Shown: positions 1 through 10,259, numbered from the stretch's first letter. The stretch is DNA of 64,000 nt from Herbaspirillum sp. AP02 (GCF_015767275.1 NZ_JADWMY010000013.1:1-64000); one strand, 5' to 3'. Numbers and translations are program-made. The notes: a model not told the origin generated them from the sequence alone.

Positions 1-55
1 GTCGTGGCGCATGGGGGGCTCTGGCGTTGGGGGCTGGGGGCGCGGCAATGACGAT

Positions 56-1075
56 TCAGGGATGCTCCAGTCCGGCGAAGAATCGCGCGGCATTGTCCTG
101 CAATCCGGCAATATGGTAACCGCCTTCCTGCACCACCAGCGTGGGCAGTCCCAGCGCTCCGACTGCGCGCCCCAGCCGTTCGAAGCCGGCTGCGCTCACG
201 CCGACCACGGCCTGGGGGTCTTTCTCGAAGATGTCGAAGCCCAGGCTCAGCACCAGCACCTCCGGCTGATACAGGGTGATGGCACGGCAGGCCTGTTGCA
301 GCCGGTCGAAGAAGACCGCCTCCGGCGAGCCATGCGGCATGGGCAGGTTGAGGTTGTAACCCAGGCCTTCGCCCTGGCCGCGCTCTTCCTCGAAGCCGGC
401 CACCACCGGATAGAAGTTCACCGGATCACCGTGGATGGAGACATACATCACGTCACGCCGGGCATAGAAGATTTCCTGGATGCCCTGGCCATGGTGCATG
501 TCGGTATCGAGCACCAGCACCCGCCGATGACGTTCGCTCAGCATCTGCGCGGCGATGGCGGCATTGTTGAGATAGCAGAAGCCACCGGCCGCATCGCGCC
601 GCGCATGGTGGCCGGGTGGGCGGCACAGCGCATAGGCACGCCGCTCACCGGCCAGCAGCGCCTGCGCGCCGGCGATGGCGCATTGCGCCGACCAGTAGGC
701 GGCATGCCAGGTCTGCGGCCCCACCGGGCAGCTGCCATCGGCCAGGTAACGCGCCGCCTTGGCCAGCACGCCGCGCAGGGGATTGGGTTCGCGCACGAAG
801 ATGTTGGAGACCACTTCATCGCCCCAGTCGTCGGGCAAGGCCATCCATTGCGCATGGGCCTCCTGCAGGAATTGCAGATAATCCAGCGCATGCACCGCAC
901 CGATGGCGGCCGCCCCGGCATCCGGTGGTGCCTGCACGGCAAAGCCCAGGCGGGTGGCCAGCGCGGCCAGTTCGTCCAGCCGTTGCGGTACCTCCTGCGG
1001 CACGCGCATCTTGCCGCGCGAGTAATAGCTCTGGGGGTGATGCAGTTTCTGGTCGGGATGGTAGAAGGTCTTCAT
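56..1075 (-). CDS. Histone-deacetylase-superfamily amidohydrolase, acetylpolyamine deacetylase-like
   Basis: A predicted cytoplasmic zinc amidohydrolase of 339 residues, matching the usual ~340-residue length of bacterial acetylpolyamine amidohydrolases, which release acetate from acetylated polyamines. Visible motifs are PPGHHA at residues 153-158 with the catalytic histidine pair, GGFCYLNNAA near 164, the metal-binding stretch LDTDMHHGQG at 189-198, a second aspartate ligand in SLGFDIFEKDP near 281, and GGYH at 318-321. The start is the ATG at 1075, whose ATGA overlaps the stop of the upstream transporter gene, so the two are translationally coupled. An open frame continues far upstream but only as an antisense-type shadow of the transporter. 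The substrate is inferred: the neighbouring GABA/polyamine operon fits acetylpolyamines, but other acetylated amines are possible. Confidence 0.85.
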   Translation of the reverse strand: MKTFYHPDQKLHHPQSYYSRGKMRVPQEVPQRLDELAALATRLGFAVQAPPDAGAAAIGAVHALDYLQFLQEAHAQWMALPDDWGDEVVSNIFVREPNPLRGVLAKAARYLADGSCPVGPQTWHAAYWSAQCAIAGAQALLAGERRAYALCRPPGHHARRDAAGGFCYLNNAAIAAQMLSERHRRVLVLDTDMHHGQGIQEIFYARRDVMYVSIHGDPVNFYPVVAGFEEERGQGEGLGYNLNLPMPHGSPEAVFFDRLQQACRAITLYQPEVLVLSLGFDIFEKDPQAVVGVSAAGFERLGRAVGALGLPTLVVQEGGYHIAGLQDNAARFFAGLEHP

Positions 1076-2403
1076 CAGCCCTCCTGCGCCTGCAGACCGC
1101 GTTCCGGGGCGGCATGGTGCGCATGGCCCAGGCGCTGCACGCACAGCAGCGACAGCAGCGAGATACCGGAGAACAGCAGGGCCAGCGGCCACCACTGGCC
1201 CTGGAATTTTTCCGCGAGGACGGTGCCCAGCAAGGGCGTCAGCCCGCCGAAGATGGCGCCCGAAATCTGATAGGCCATGGAAATGCCGGTGTAGCGGATG
1301 CGGGTCGGGAAGGCCTCGCTGACGAAGCCGGCGATGACCGCATAGTAGGCGCCGATGAAGAGCACCGCGATCGCCACGCCCAGTGTCACGCTGCCCAGCG
1401 AACCCTGGTCCACCAGCGAGAACATGGCATAGGGCGAGACCACCGACAGCGCCGACATCGCCACCAGGAAGCGATGATTGCCGACGCCGCGTGCCAGGTG
1501 CGCCGCCAGTGGCGTGATGAAGAACTGCATCACCGACACCACCAGCAAGCCATTCAACACCAGCGCCCGCTGCAGGTGCAGGTATTGCGTGGTGTACACC
1601 AGCATGAAGGTATTGGTGAAGTAGAAGCCGGCGATGCCCAGCACATTGGCACCGATGGCCAGCATCAGCAGGCCGGGCGCGCCCCGCAATACCTCGGTCA
1701 GCGGTGCACGCTCGGCGCGGGCGGCGGGTGCCTTGGCGCGGCGCTGCTGTTCGGCCAGGAAGTCCGGTGACTCCTGCACCGACAGCCGGATCGCGAATCC
1801 CACCGCCAGCAGCAAGGCGCTCACCAGGAAGGGAACGCGCCAGCCCCAGTCGAGGAAGACCGCATTGTCCTGGCTGCTGACCAGCTTGAACATGAGCGTG
1901 GCCAGGATCAGCCCGGCGGGGCTGCCCAGTTGCGCGAACGAGGCCAGGAAGGTGCGCCGGCTGCGATCCGGCGAATGTTCGGCCGCCATCAGCACGGCCC
2001 CGCCCCATTCGCCCCCGACTGCGATGCCCTGGATCAGTCGCAGGACCACCAGTGCCACCGGCGCCCAGATGCCGATGCTGGCATAGGTCGGCAGCAGCCC
2101 GATCAGGATCGTCACCGAGCCCATCATCAACAGCGTGATCACCAGCGATTTCTTGCGACCGACGCGGTCACCGATGTAGCCGAATATCGCCCCGCCCAGC
2201 GGTCGCGCCAGGAAGCCGACGGCGAAGGTACCAAAGGAAGCCAGCGTGCCGTAGAAACCATTGGTGGTCGGGAAGAACAGCTTGCCGAACACCAGGGCCG
2301 AGGCCATGGCGTAGATGTAGAAGTCATACCATTCGATCATGGTGCCGACGAAGGCGGCCAATGAGGCGCGAACCGGCTGGTGCCGGGGTGGGGCGGTGTG
2401 CAT
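1075..2403 (-). CDS. MFS transporter, metabolite:H+ symporter (MHS) family
   Basis: A 442-residue inner-membrane proton symporter of the major facilitator superfamily. The N-terminal GTMIEWYDFYIYA and the loop GYIGDRVGRKKSL (loop 2-3 signature) are hallmarks of the MHS family, whose members carry citrate, shikimate, alpha-ketoglutarate, proline/betaine and similar small metabolites. RLIQGIAVGGEWGGA is the conserved helix-4 region. Twelve hydrophobic segments are apparent. The gene is the first of a two-gene operon with the deacetylase-like enzyme, so the transporter may import that enzyme's substrate, possibly an acetylated amine; this is inference. Upstream at 2466-2513 lies a perfect inverted repeat that may be a regulator site. 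Confidence 0.88.
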   Translation of the reverse strand: MHTAPPRHQPVRASLAAFVGTMIEWYDFYIYAMASALVFGKLFFPTTNGFYGTLASFGTFAVGFLARPLGGAIFGYIGDRVGRKKSLVITLLMMGSVTILIGLLPTYASIGIWAPVALVVLRLIQGIAVGGEWGGAVLMAAEHSPDRSRRTFLASFAQLGSPAGLILATLMFKLVSSQDNAVFLDWGWRVPFLVSALLLAVGFAIRLSVQESPDFLAEQQRRAKAPAARAERAPLTEVLRGAPGLLMLAIGANVLGIAGFYFTNTFMLVYTTQYLHLQRALVLNGLLVVSVMQFFITPLAAHLARGVGNHRFLVAMSALSVVSPYAMFSLVDQGSLGSVTLGVAIAVLFIGAYYAVIAGFVSEAFPTRIRYTGISMAYQISGAIFGGLTPLLGTVLAEKFQGQWWPLALLFSGISLLSLLCVQRLGHAHHAAPERGLQAQEG

Positions 2404-2465
2404 GGTCCAGTCTCCCGTGGTGGGTGTTGAGGTAAGGGGAACTGGAGTTATACGATTGCCGCGCT

Positions 2466-2513
2466 CATAAGAAAAATTAGCTTTTTGAATCTTTCACATT
2501 CGGTTTTCTTATG
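2466..2513. promoter_or_regulatory. Inverted repeat upstream of the MHS transporter
   Basis: CATAAGAAAA at 2466-2475 is the exact reverse complement of TTTTCTTATG at 2504-2513, with a 28-base AT-rich spacer. It lies 63-110 bases before the transporter start in an AT-rich pocket of otherwise GC-rich DNA, which suits an operator and promoter. No regulator gene is adjacent, so the binding protein is unknown. Confidence 0.45.
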
Positions 2514-2568
2514 CGATAAATGCGTGCAACGGGCTGCGCCGTGCTTGTGCGCCTGCGCCATCATGGAC

Positions 2569-2606
2569 AACGCCGCACGGCTGTTTGCACAGCGGTGCGG
2601 CGTTTT
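2569..2606. terminator. Hairpin terminator between gabD and the MHS transporter promoter region
   Basis: AACGCCGCAC (2569-2578) pairs with GTGCGGCGTT (2595-2604), and an inner GCTGT/ACAGC extends the stem after a one-base mismatch. On the plus strand it runs into TTTT. On the minus strand it lies about 60 bases after gabD, where the following T-tract is weak, so its main direction is uncertain. Confidence 0.5.
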
Positions 2607-2663
2607 CAAGAGTCGGTGCGATGCCTGGTCAGGCGGGTTGCTTTCCTGCGGCGGTGGCTGGTG

Positions 2664-4121
2664 TCAGATTCCCCCCATGCACAGATACTTCACCACCAGA
2701 TAATCATCGATCCCATAGTGCGACCCTTCGCGGCCCAGACCGGATTGCTTGACGCCGCCGAAGGGGGCGACCTCATTGGAGATGAGCCCGGTATTGATGC
2801 CCACCATGCCCGATTCCAGGCCTTCGGCGACGCGCCAGATGCGGCCGATGTCGCGTGAATAGAAATAGCTGGCCAGGCCGAATTCGGTGTCGTTGGCCAG
2901 GGCCACGGCTTCGTCATCGGTCTTGAAGCGGAACAGCGGGGCCATGGGGCCGAAGGTCTCTTCGCGCGCAACCTGCATGGCCGGGGTGACGTCGGCCAGC
3001 ACGGTGGGTTCGAAGAAGCCATGGCCCAGCGTGTGGCGCTTGCCGCCCAGCAGCACGCGGGCGCCCTTGGCGACGGCGTCGGCGACGTGCTGTTCGACCT
3101 TCTTGACGGCCTGTTCGTTGATCAGCGGGCCCTGGTTCACGCCATTCTCCATGCCGTCGCCGACCTTCAGCTTCCTGACCGCTTCCACCAGCTTGGCAGC
3201 GAAGGCGTCGTACACGCCGTCTTGCACGTAGATGCGGTTGGCGCACACACAGGTCTGGCCGGCATTGCGGTACTTGGAGGCGATGGCGCCCTCGACGGCG
3301 GCATCCAGGTCGGCATCGTCGAAGACGATGAAGGGGGCATTGCCGCCCAGTTCCAGCGAAAGCTTCTTGATGCTCGATGCGCTCTGCTGCATCAGCAGCT
3401 TGCCCACGCCGGTGGAGCCGGTGAAGCTGATCTTGCGCACGATGGGGTTGGAAGTCATTTCGCCGCCGATCTCCTTGGCCGCACCGGTGACGACGCTGAA
3501 CACGCCGGCCGGCACGCCGGCGCGCTCGGCCAGGACCGCCAGCGCCAGGGCCGAGAAGGGAGTGGCTTCGGCCGGCTTCAAGACCATCGGGCAGCCGGCC
3601 GCCAGTGCCGGGCCGGCCTTGCGGGTGATCATTGCCGCCGGGAAGTTCCACGGCGTAATCGCCGCGCATACGCCGATGGCTTCCTTGACCACGACGATAC
3701 GGCTGTTCGGGGAAGGCGAGGGGATGGTGTCGCCGTAGGTGCGCTTGCCTTCTTCGGCAAACCATTCGATGAAGGAGGCGGCATAGCCGATTTCGCCCCG
3801 TGCCTCGGCCAGCGGCTTGCCTTGCTCGGCGGTCATGATCAGGGCCAGGTCGTCGGCGTTGGCCATCATCAGCTCATACCAGCGGCGCAGGATGACGCTG
3901 CGCTCCTTGGCGGTCTTCTTCTTCCAGGCCGGCCAGGCAGCGTTGGCGGCCTCGATGGCGCGGCGCGTCTCGGTTGCGCCCATCATCGGCACATGGCCCA
4001 GCAGGACGCCGTTGGCGGGGTTGTGGACGTCCAGGCTGACGCCGCTGTCGGCGTCGCACCAGGCGCCATTGACATAGGCTTGCTGGCGCAGCAGGGAAGG
4101 ATCTTTGAGTTGTTGCAACAT
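2664..4121 (-). CDS. gabD: NADP-dependent succinate-semialdehyde dehydrogenase
   Basis: Oxidises succinate semialdehyde to succinate, the last step of GABA degradation. The 485-residue protein matches the ~482 residues of E. coli GabD. Seen are ITPWNFPAAM (cofactor pocket), SFTGSTGVGK (NAD(P)-binding loop), the catalytic glutamate in LSLELGGNAP (E257) and the catalytic cysteine in NAGQTCVCANR (C291). I chose the ATG at 4121 (MLQQLKDPSL) because GGAGA lies just before it; the frame stays open 12 codons further upstream with no support. It is the last gene of the gabT-ABC transporter-gabD operon, 84 bases after the second permease. Related semialdehydes such as glutarate semialdehyde cannot be excluded as substrates. 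Confidence 0.93.
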   Translation of the reverse strand: MLQQLKDPSLLRQQAYVNGAWCDADSGVSLDVHNPANGVLLGHVPMMGATETRRAIEAANAAWPAWKKKTAKERSVILRRWYELMMANADDLALIMTAEQGKPLAEARGEIGYAASFIEWFAEEGKRTYGDTIPSPSPNSRIVVVKEAIGVCAAITPWNFPAAMITRKAGPALAAGCPMVLKPAEATPFSALALAVLAERAGVPAGVFSVVTGAAKEIGGEMTSNPIVRKISFTGSTGVGKLLMQQSASSIKKLSLELGGNAPFIVFDDADLDAAVEGAIASKYRNAGQTCVCANRIYVQDGVYDAFAAKLVEAVRKLKVGDGMENGVNQGPLINEQAVKKVEQHVADAVAKGARVLLGGKRHTLGHGFFEPTVLADVTPAMQVAREETFGPMAPLFRFKTDDEAVALANDTEFGLASYFYSRDIGRIWRVAEGLESGMVGINTGLISNEVAPFGGVKQSGLGREGSHYGIDDYLVVKYLCMGGI

Positions 4122-4205
4122 GTCAGGTCTCCGTTGGGTTTCTAGAACGCATCTCACGACGATTCATGAAATGGGTTCCATGTGGGTATCCGGAAGGACG
4201 CAGCG

Positions 4206-5039
4206 TCAGAAGCGGGCTGCGGCCTTGTTGCGCCCGCGCAGCCATTCCAGGGCCAGCAGCAGGCAGGTCGAAAACAGGATCAGGATCGTCGCCAGCGCGG
4301 CGATGGTCGGGCTGATGTTGTCCTTGATGCCGGCAAACATCTGGCGCGGCAGCGTGGCCTGCTCGGGGCCGGCCACGAACAGGGTAAGAACCACTTCATC
4401 GAAGGAAGTTGCAAAGGCGAACAGGGCGCCCGAGATCAGGCCCGGCGCGATCACCGGCAGGGTGATGCGGAAGAAGGTGCGCAAGGGGCTGGCGCCCAGG
4501 CTCAGGCTGGCGCGTACCAGGTTGTGGTTGAAGCCCTGCAGGGTCGCCAGCACGGTGGTCACCACGAAGGGCGCGCCCAGTGCGGCGTGCGCCAGGATCA
4601 GGCCGAGATAGCTGTCGGCCAGGCCGATGCGGGCAAAGAAGAGGTACACGCCCACGCCCACCACCACCACCGGCACGATCATGGGCGAAATCAGGATCGC
4701 CATCAGGATGCCCTTGCCCCGGAAGTCGGCCTTGTTCAGCCCGACTGCAGCCAGCGTGCCCAGCACGGTGGCGATGACGGTGGCGGCCGGGGCGACGATG
4801 AAGCTGTTCCTGGCGGCGCGGATCCAGTCGTCCGAGGTGAACAGGTTCTCATACCAGCGCAGCGAGAACCCCTTGATGGGATACATCAGGAAGCTGCTGT
4901 CGGAAAACGACAGCGGGATCATCACCAGAATGGGCAGCACCAGGAACAGCAGCACCAGCAGGTTGAAGCTGCGCGAGGCAAAGTACCAGACCCGTTCGAC
5001 GAGCGAGGTATAGGGTGGAAAGAGAGGCGGTTTGTTCAT
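4206..5039 (-). CDS. ABC transporter permease, PotC/PotI/YdcV type
   Basis: A 277-residue inner-membrane permease of the binding-protein-dependent transport family, with a first membrane helix near residues 27-45 and five or so further helices. The conserved cytoplasmic EAA-type loop is visible around ASLSLGASPLRTFFRITLP, which contacts the ATPase. It is the second of two permeases encoded together with an ATPase and a periplasmic binding protein. The family usually carries spermidine, putrescine or GABA; the flanking gabT and gabD point to GABA or a closely related amine. The gap to the first permease gene is only 52 bases, consistent with a single transcript. Confidence 0.88.
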   Translation of the reverse strand: MNKPPLFPPYTSLVERVWYFASRSFNLLVLLFLVLPILVMIPLSFSDSSFLMYPIKGFSLRWYENLFTSDDWIRAARNSFIVAPAATVIATVLGTLAAVGLNKADFRGKGILMAILISPMIVPVVVVGVGVYLFFARIGLADSYLGLILAHAALGAPFVVTTVLATLQGFNHNLVRASLSLGASPLRTFFRITLPVIAPGLISGALFAFATSFDEVVLTLFVAGPEQATLPRQMFAGIKDNISPTIAALATILILFSTCLLLALEWLRGRNKAAARF

Positions 5040-5091
5040 GGCGGTTTCCCTTGATTCATCGATGGCAGCGCGGCAGTCGGTCGGTGCAGGC

Positions 5092-6375
5092 TCATCCGAT
5101 GCCGACGTCCACCTTGGCGAAGCGGCGATAGACGCTGTACAGCACCAGGGTTGCGGCCAGCAGCAGGGCGCCCAGCGCGCAGGCCATGCCCCAGTTGATG
5201 GTGGTATTGATGAAGTAGGCGATGAAGTAGCTCACCATCTGTTCGTTGGGGCCGCCCAGCAGGGCCGGGGTGATGTAGTAGCCACCGGCCATGATGAACA
5301 CCAGCAGCACGCCCGCGCCCACGCCCGGATAGGTCTGCGGCACATAGACGCGCCAGAACGCGGCAAAGGGATGGCTACCCAGCGACACGGCCGCCTTCAG
5401 GTAGGTCGGTGGCACCGACTTCATGACGCTGTAGAGCGGCAGGATCATGAAGGGCAGGAGGATGTGGGTCATCGAGATATACACGCCGACCCGGTTGAAC
5501 ACCAGTTCCAGCGGCGACTGCGTCAGGCCGGCCAGCATCAGGGCCTTGTTGACCAGGCCTTCCGATTGCAGCAGCACGATCCAGGCCGCCACGCGCACCA
5601 GGATCGAGGTCCAGAAGGGGATCAGCACCAGGATCATCAGCAGGTTGGCGCGGCGTTCCGACATGGTGGACAGCCAGTAGGCCAGCGGATAGGCCAGCAG
5701 CAGCGTGATCAGGGTGACCACCGCACTCATCCACAAGGTGCGGCCGAAGATGGTGCGGTAGATGGCGGTCTCCGGGCTGGCGGCTTCGATGTCGCCGAAG
5801 ACGTTCTGGCGCAGGTCCAGCGAGGCCAGCAGGTAGTAGGGTGAATAGACCGAGCCGTTCTGGGCGATCACGCGCCAGATGTCGGGTTGGCCCCAGAGCG
5901 GATTGAGGGCGATGATGGCCTCGCGCGCGGCGGCAGGGGCCAGCGGCTTGCCGTCGGCGTCGCGCAGCGGCATGGCGCGGGTGGTGCCCATCACCAGCGA
6001 GCGCGAGCCGGCGATTTCGATATTGAGACGGCGCGCCAGGTTGCCGGCGGTGGTCTCTTCCTTGGCGCGGGCCAGGTCCTCAGCCAGGGCGGCATACGCC
6101 TGGTCGGGCAGGGCGGCCTTGCGGTCCCAGCGTGACAGTACGGCCACCGTCTGCGGAAGGGTAGCGGCGACTTCGGGATTTTCCACGGCGCGCTGCAGCA
6201 GCGCCACGATGGGGGCCACGAAGGTCAGCAGCAGGAAGATCGCCAGCGGGGCGATCAGTGCCAGTGCGCCCAGTCGCTTGCGGGTCTGGGCGGCGTGCAG
6301 TTCGCGCTTGAGTTGCTGCGGGTCGGGTTCGGCCAGGGGCATGGCGGCGGCGGTGCGGGTGGCGATGGTGGTCAT
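5092..6375 (-). CDS. ABC transporter permease, PotB/PotH type with large periplasmic insertion
   Basis: First permease of the amine ABC importer. At 427 residues it is well over 100 residues longer than PotB/PotH (about 285-317). The extra length lies between the first membrane helix (about residues 36-58, ALIAPLAIFLLLTFVAPIVA) and the second (about 210), giving a predicted ~150-residue periplasmic segment. The core resumes with TIFGRTLWMSAVVTLITLLL, and the EAA-type loop is near AAVSLGSHPFAAFWRVYVP. It follows the binding-protein gene after a stable hairpin (6407-6441). The insertion is a known variation in this permease group as far as I recall, but its role is unclear; it might contact the binding protein. 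Confidence 0.86.
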   Translation of the reverse strand: MTTIATRTAAAMPLAEPDPQQLKRELHAAQTRKRLGALALIAPLAIFLLLTFVAPIVALLQRAVENPEVAATLPQTVAVLSRWDRKAALPDQAYAALAEDLARAKEETTAGNLARRLNIEIAGSRSLVMGTTRAMPLRDADGKPLAPAAAREAIIALNPLWGQPDIWRVIAQNGSVYSPYYLLASLDLRQNVFGDIEAASPETAIYRTIFGRTLWMSAVVTLITLLLAYPLAYWLSTMSERRANLLMILVLIPFWTSILVRVAAWIVLLQSEGLVNKALMLAGLTQSPLELVFNRVGVYISMTHILLPFMILPLYSVMKSVPPTYLKAAVSLGSHPFAAFWRVYVPQTYPGVGAGVLLVFIMAGGYYITPALLGGPNEQMVSYFIAYFINTTINWGMACALGALLLAATLVLYSVYRRFAKVDVGIG

Positions 6376-6406
6376 GTCTCGGTAATCCGTGGGCAGCAGG
6401 GAACAA

Positions 6407-6441
6407 GGTCATGGCCCCGCCGATGCGACGGGGCCATGACC
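6407..6441 (-). terminator. Intercistronic hairpin after the binding-protein gene
   Basis: GGTCATGGCCCCG (6407-6419) and CGGGGCCATGACC (6429-6441) form a perfect 13-bp stem with a 9-base loop, 17 bases after the binding-protein stop and before the permease start. There is no T-run, so it is better read as a stabilising or attenuating hairpin that keeps the binding-protein message more abundant than the permease message. Confidence 0.55.
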
Positions 6442-6457
6442 GGTGCGGCTGACTGGC

Positions 6458-7501
6458 TTACTTCGCGATCCAGGCGGCGAAGCGTTGTTCCAGCTCTTCG
6501 CCGTGGTCGGTCCAGAACTGCAGGCTCAGTTGCACGGCGTCCTTGGCATTGGCCGGCGAGGTCGGCAGGTTGCCCAGGGTCTTGGCATCCAGCAGCTTCA
6601 GGGCACCCTTGTTGACGGGGCCGTAGGCGATGTTGTTGGCATAGACCTTCTGGTTCTCGGGCTGGCTGGCGAAGCTGATGAACTTCTCGGCCAGGGCCTT
6701 GTTCGGCGAACCCTTGGGGATCACCCAGTAATCCAGGGTATAGACGCTGCCGGTCCAGACCACCTTGAGGTTCTTGCCTTCGCGCTGGGCGGCATCGATG
6801 CGGCCGTTGTAGGCGTTGGCCATGACCACGTCACCCGAGGCCAGGAACTGTGCCGGCAGGGCGCCCGCATCCCACCACTGGATGTTGGGTTTCAACTGGT
6901 CCAGCTTCTTGAAGGCGCGGTCCACGCCTTCCTTGGTGGCCAGCACCTTGTAGACGTCCTTGGTCGGCACGCCGTCGGCCATCAGGGCGAACTCCAGGTT
7001 GTACTGGGCGCTCTTCTTCATGCCACGCTTGCCGGGGTATTTCTTGGTGTCCCAGAAATCGGCCCAGCCGGTCGGCGCGGTCTTGAGCTTGTCGGCGTTG
7101 TAGGCCAGCACGGTGGACCAGACGAAGGCGCCCATGCCGCATTCGCTGACGGTGGCTTCGGGGATGTAGTCGTCCTTCTTGATGGTCTTGGCCAGGTCCA
7201 GTTTTTCGATCAGGCCATCGTCACAGGCGCGGTTCAGGTCACCGCCATCGATTTCCACCACGTCCCAGCTGACCTTCTTGGTTTCGACCATGGCCTTGAC
7301 CTTGGCCAGTTCACCGTTGAATTCGGCAGTCACGACCTTGGTGCCGGTGCTCTTCTGGAAGGGTTCGACGTAGGCGACCTTCTGCGCGTTGCCATTGGCG
7401 CCGCCGAAGTTGACCAGGGTCAGTTCAGCGGCAGAGGCCGCGCCGGAAAGCAGCAGGCCCAGGGCGAGCGGGGACAGCAGGGCAGGTGTCAGGCGTTTCA
7501 T
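6458..7501 (-). CDS. Periplasmic amine-binding protein of the ABC importer (PotD/PotF-like)
   Basis: A 347-residue solute-binding protein with a clear signal peptide (MKRLTPALLSPLALGLLLSG, cleavage likely after ASA around residue 24). The mature protein starts AELTLVNFGG, typical of spermidine/putrescine-type binding proteins, which capture the substrate in the periplasm and hand it to the permeases. The start at ATG 7501 is set by GAGGAAC about 6 bases upstream; the frame is open 24 codons further but lacks an RBS and would bury the signal peptide. It follows the ATPase gene after a 163-base gap and precedes the two permeases. GABA, putrescine or 5-aminovalerate are plausible ligands from the gabT/gabD context. 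Confidence 0.9.
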   Translation of the reverse strand: MKRLTPALLSPLALGLLLSGAASAAELTLVNFGGANGNAQKVAYVEPFQKSTGTKVVTAEFNGELAKVKAMVETKKVSWDVVEIDGGDLNRACDDGLIEKLDLAKTIKKDDYIPEATVSECGMGAFVWSTVLAYNADKLKTAPTGWADFWDTKKYPGKRGMKKSAQYNLEFALMADGVPTKDVYKVLATKEGVDRAFKKLDQLKPNIQWWDAGALPAQFLASGDVVMANAYNGRIDAAQREGKNLKVVWTGSVYTLDYWVIPKGSPNKALAEKFISFASQPENQKVYANNIAYGPVNKGALKLLDAKTLGNLPTSPANAKDAVQLSLQFWTDHGEELEQRFAAWIAK

Positions 7502-7664
7502 TGTTGTTCCTCGTTGGTTATCGTGCTTGTTGACTGTGTGACGTTGTTGCGCTGGATCGGACTTCATGGGCAATCTGCGTTGCCTGGAAAACTAACAAAT
7601 GGAACTGCAACATCAAGGTACGGCGAAACAAAAAACTAAGTAAACGGGAAGGAATCGGGGCAAA

Positions 7665-8804
<1,140 letters not shown>

Positions 8805-8901
8805 CGATCCTCTCTCTACGCGGGGGCCGGATTCGTCGCCCGGCCCGTCTACCCTGTTACTGATCTGCTACTGATTCAGCAGCTGCCCTGCAATGCAAAT
8901 C

Positions 8902-10182
8902 TCAGGCCAGCTTGATGGCTGCGGCCAGGATGCCCAGCGCTTCGTCCATGACGGCATCGGGAATCGTCAGCGGGAACAGGAAGCGGATCACGTTGCCGTA
9001 GCTGCCGCAGGTCAGCAGCAGCAGGCCATGGTCCAGGGCGTGCTGTTGCACCTTCTTCGTGTAGTCCGCATCCGGCTTGCCGGTGGCCGGGTCGGCGAAC
9101 TCCACGGCCACCATGGCACCCACGCCGCGCACTTCGGCAATCTGCGGCACGGCCGAACGCAGCTCCTTGAGATGCGCCTGCAGTTTGTCGCCCAGGCGGG
9201 CGCCACGGGCCACCAGCTTTTCTTCCTGCATCACGTCCAGCACCGCCAGCGCCGAGGCCACCGCCAAGGGATTGCCGGCATAGGTGCCGCCCAGGCCACC
9301 GGGGGCGGGCGCATCCATGATCTCGGCGCGACCATTGACGGCCGACAGCGGCATGCCACCGGCCAGGCTCTTGGCCATAGTCATCAAATCGGGCAGCACA
9401 TCGTAATGTTCCATCGCAAAGAGTTTACCGGTGCGGCCATAGCCGGACTGCACTTCGTCGGCGATCAGCAGGATGCCGTGCTCGTCGCAGAGGGCGCGCA
9501 GGCCGCGCATGAAGTCGGCCGGGGCGGCGTAGAAGCCGCCTTCGCCCTGCACCGGCTCCAGGATGATGGCGGCCACGCGGCGCGCTTCGATGTCGCTCTT
9601 GAAGAGGCCCTTGACGGCCTCCAGCGCGTCTTCGGTGCTGATGCCGTGCAGCGCGCTGGGGTAGGGGGCGTGGTAGACGTCGCCCGGGAAGGGGCCGAAG
9701 CCCAGCTTGTAGGGAGCGACCTTGCCGGTCAGCGCCATGCCCATCATGGTCCGGCCGTGGAAGCCGCCGGCAAAGGCGATCACGCCGGGACGGCCGGTAT
9801 GGGCGCGGGCGATCTTGATGGCGTTTTCCACCGCCTCGGCGCCGGTGGAGAAGAAGGCGGTCTTCTTCGGGTAGTCACCCGGCGTCACGGCGTTGATGCG
9901 CTCGGCCAGTTCCACGTAGCTGGCGTAGGGCACGATCTGGTAGGCGGTGTGGGTGAACTTCTCCATCTGGGCGCGCATGGCGTCCAGCAGCTTCGGATGA
10001 CGGTGGCCGGTGTTGAGCACGGCGATGCCGGCGGCGAAATCGATGAAGCGGCGGCCCTCGACATCCCACAATTCGGCGTTGACGGCACGCTCGGCGTAGA
10101 AGTCGCACATCACGCCCACGCCGCGCGGGGTGGCGGCGTTCTTTCGTTGTTGCAGTTCCTGGTTGGTCACCTGGGTGGTCAT
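8902..10182 (-). CDS. gabT: 4-aminobutyrate aminotransferase
   Basis: Transfers the amino group of GABA to 2-oxoglutarate, giving succinate semialdehyde and glutamate with pyridoxal phosphate as cofactor. The 426 residues equal the length of E. coli GabT. Motifs include FFSTGAEAVENAIKIAR, GGFHGRT, the class-III aminotransferase signature region LLIADEVQSGYGRTG and the PLP-lysine segment TMAKSLAGGMPLSA. The start is ATG 10182 (MTTQVTNQEL); the longer open frame reaching 10269 runs into the regulatory inverted repeat. It heads the operon that ends in gabD and is divergent from the MocR-type regulator. 5-aminovalerate is a common second substrate of such enzymes. Confidence 0.93.
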   Translation of the reverse strand: MTTQVTNQELQQRKNAATPRGVGVMCDFYAERAVNAELWDVEGRRFIDFAAGIAVLNTGHRHPKLLDAMRAQMEKFTHTAYQIVPYASYVELAERINAVTPGDYPKKTAFFSTGAEAVENAIKIARAHTGRPGVIAFAGGFHGRTMMGMALTGKVAPYKLGFGPFPGDVYHAPYPSALHGISTEDALEAVKGLFKSDIEARRVAAIILEPVQGEGGFYAAPADFMRGLRALCDEHGILLIADEVQSGYGRTGKLFAMEHYDVLPDLMTMAKSLAGGMPLSAVNGRAEIMDAPAPGGLGGTYAGNPLAVASALAVLDVMQEEKLVARGARLGDKLQAHLKELRSAVPQIAEVRGVGAMVAVEFADPATGKPDADYTKKVQQHALDHGLLLLTCGSYGNVIRFLFPLTIPDAVMDEALGILAAAIKLA

Positions 10183-10259
10183 TGCTTGCTCCGTTCTTGC
10201 TGCGTTGAGTGGCGCCGGCACGGCGCGGAAATTGCTGAGTCGGGAAACAATATAAAACC

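Noticed and set aside
1076-2008. Upstream extension of the deacetylase frame giving a 650-residue protein
   Set aside because: The extra part is arginine/glycine-rich, lies entirely over the transporter gene, and the ATGA overlap gives a clean start at 1075.
2485-2858. Small plus-strand frames between the MHS transporter and gabD
   Set aside because: They run through a terminator hairpin and into gabD antisense; Cys/Arg-rich with no RBS.
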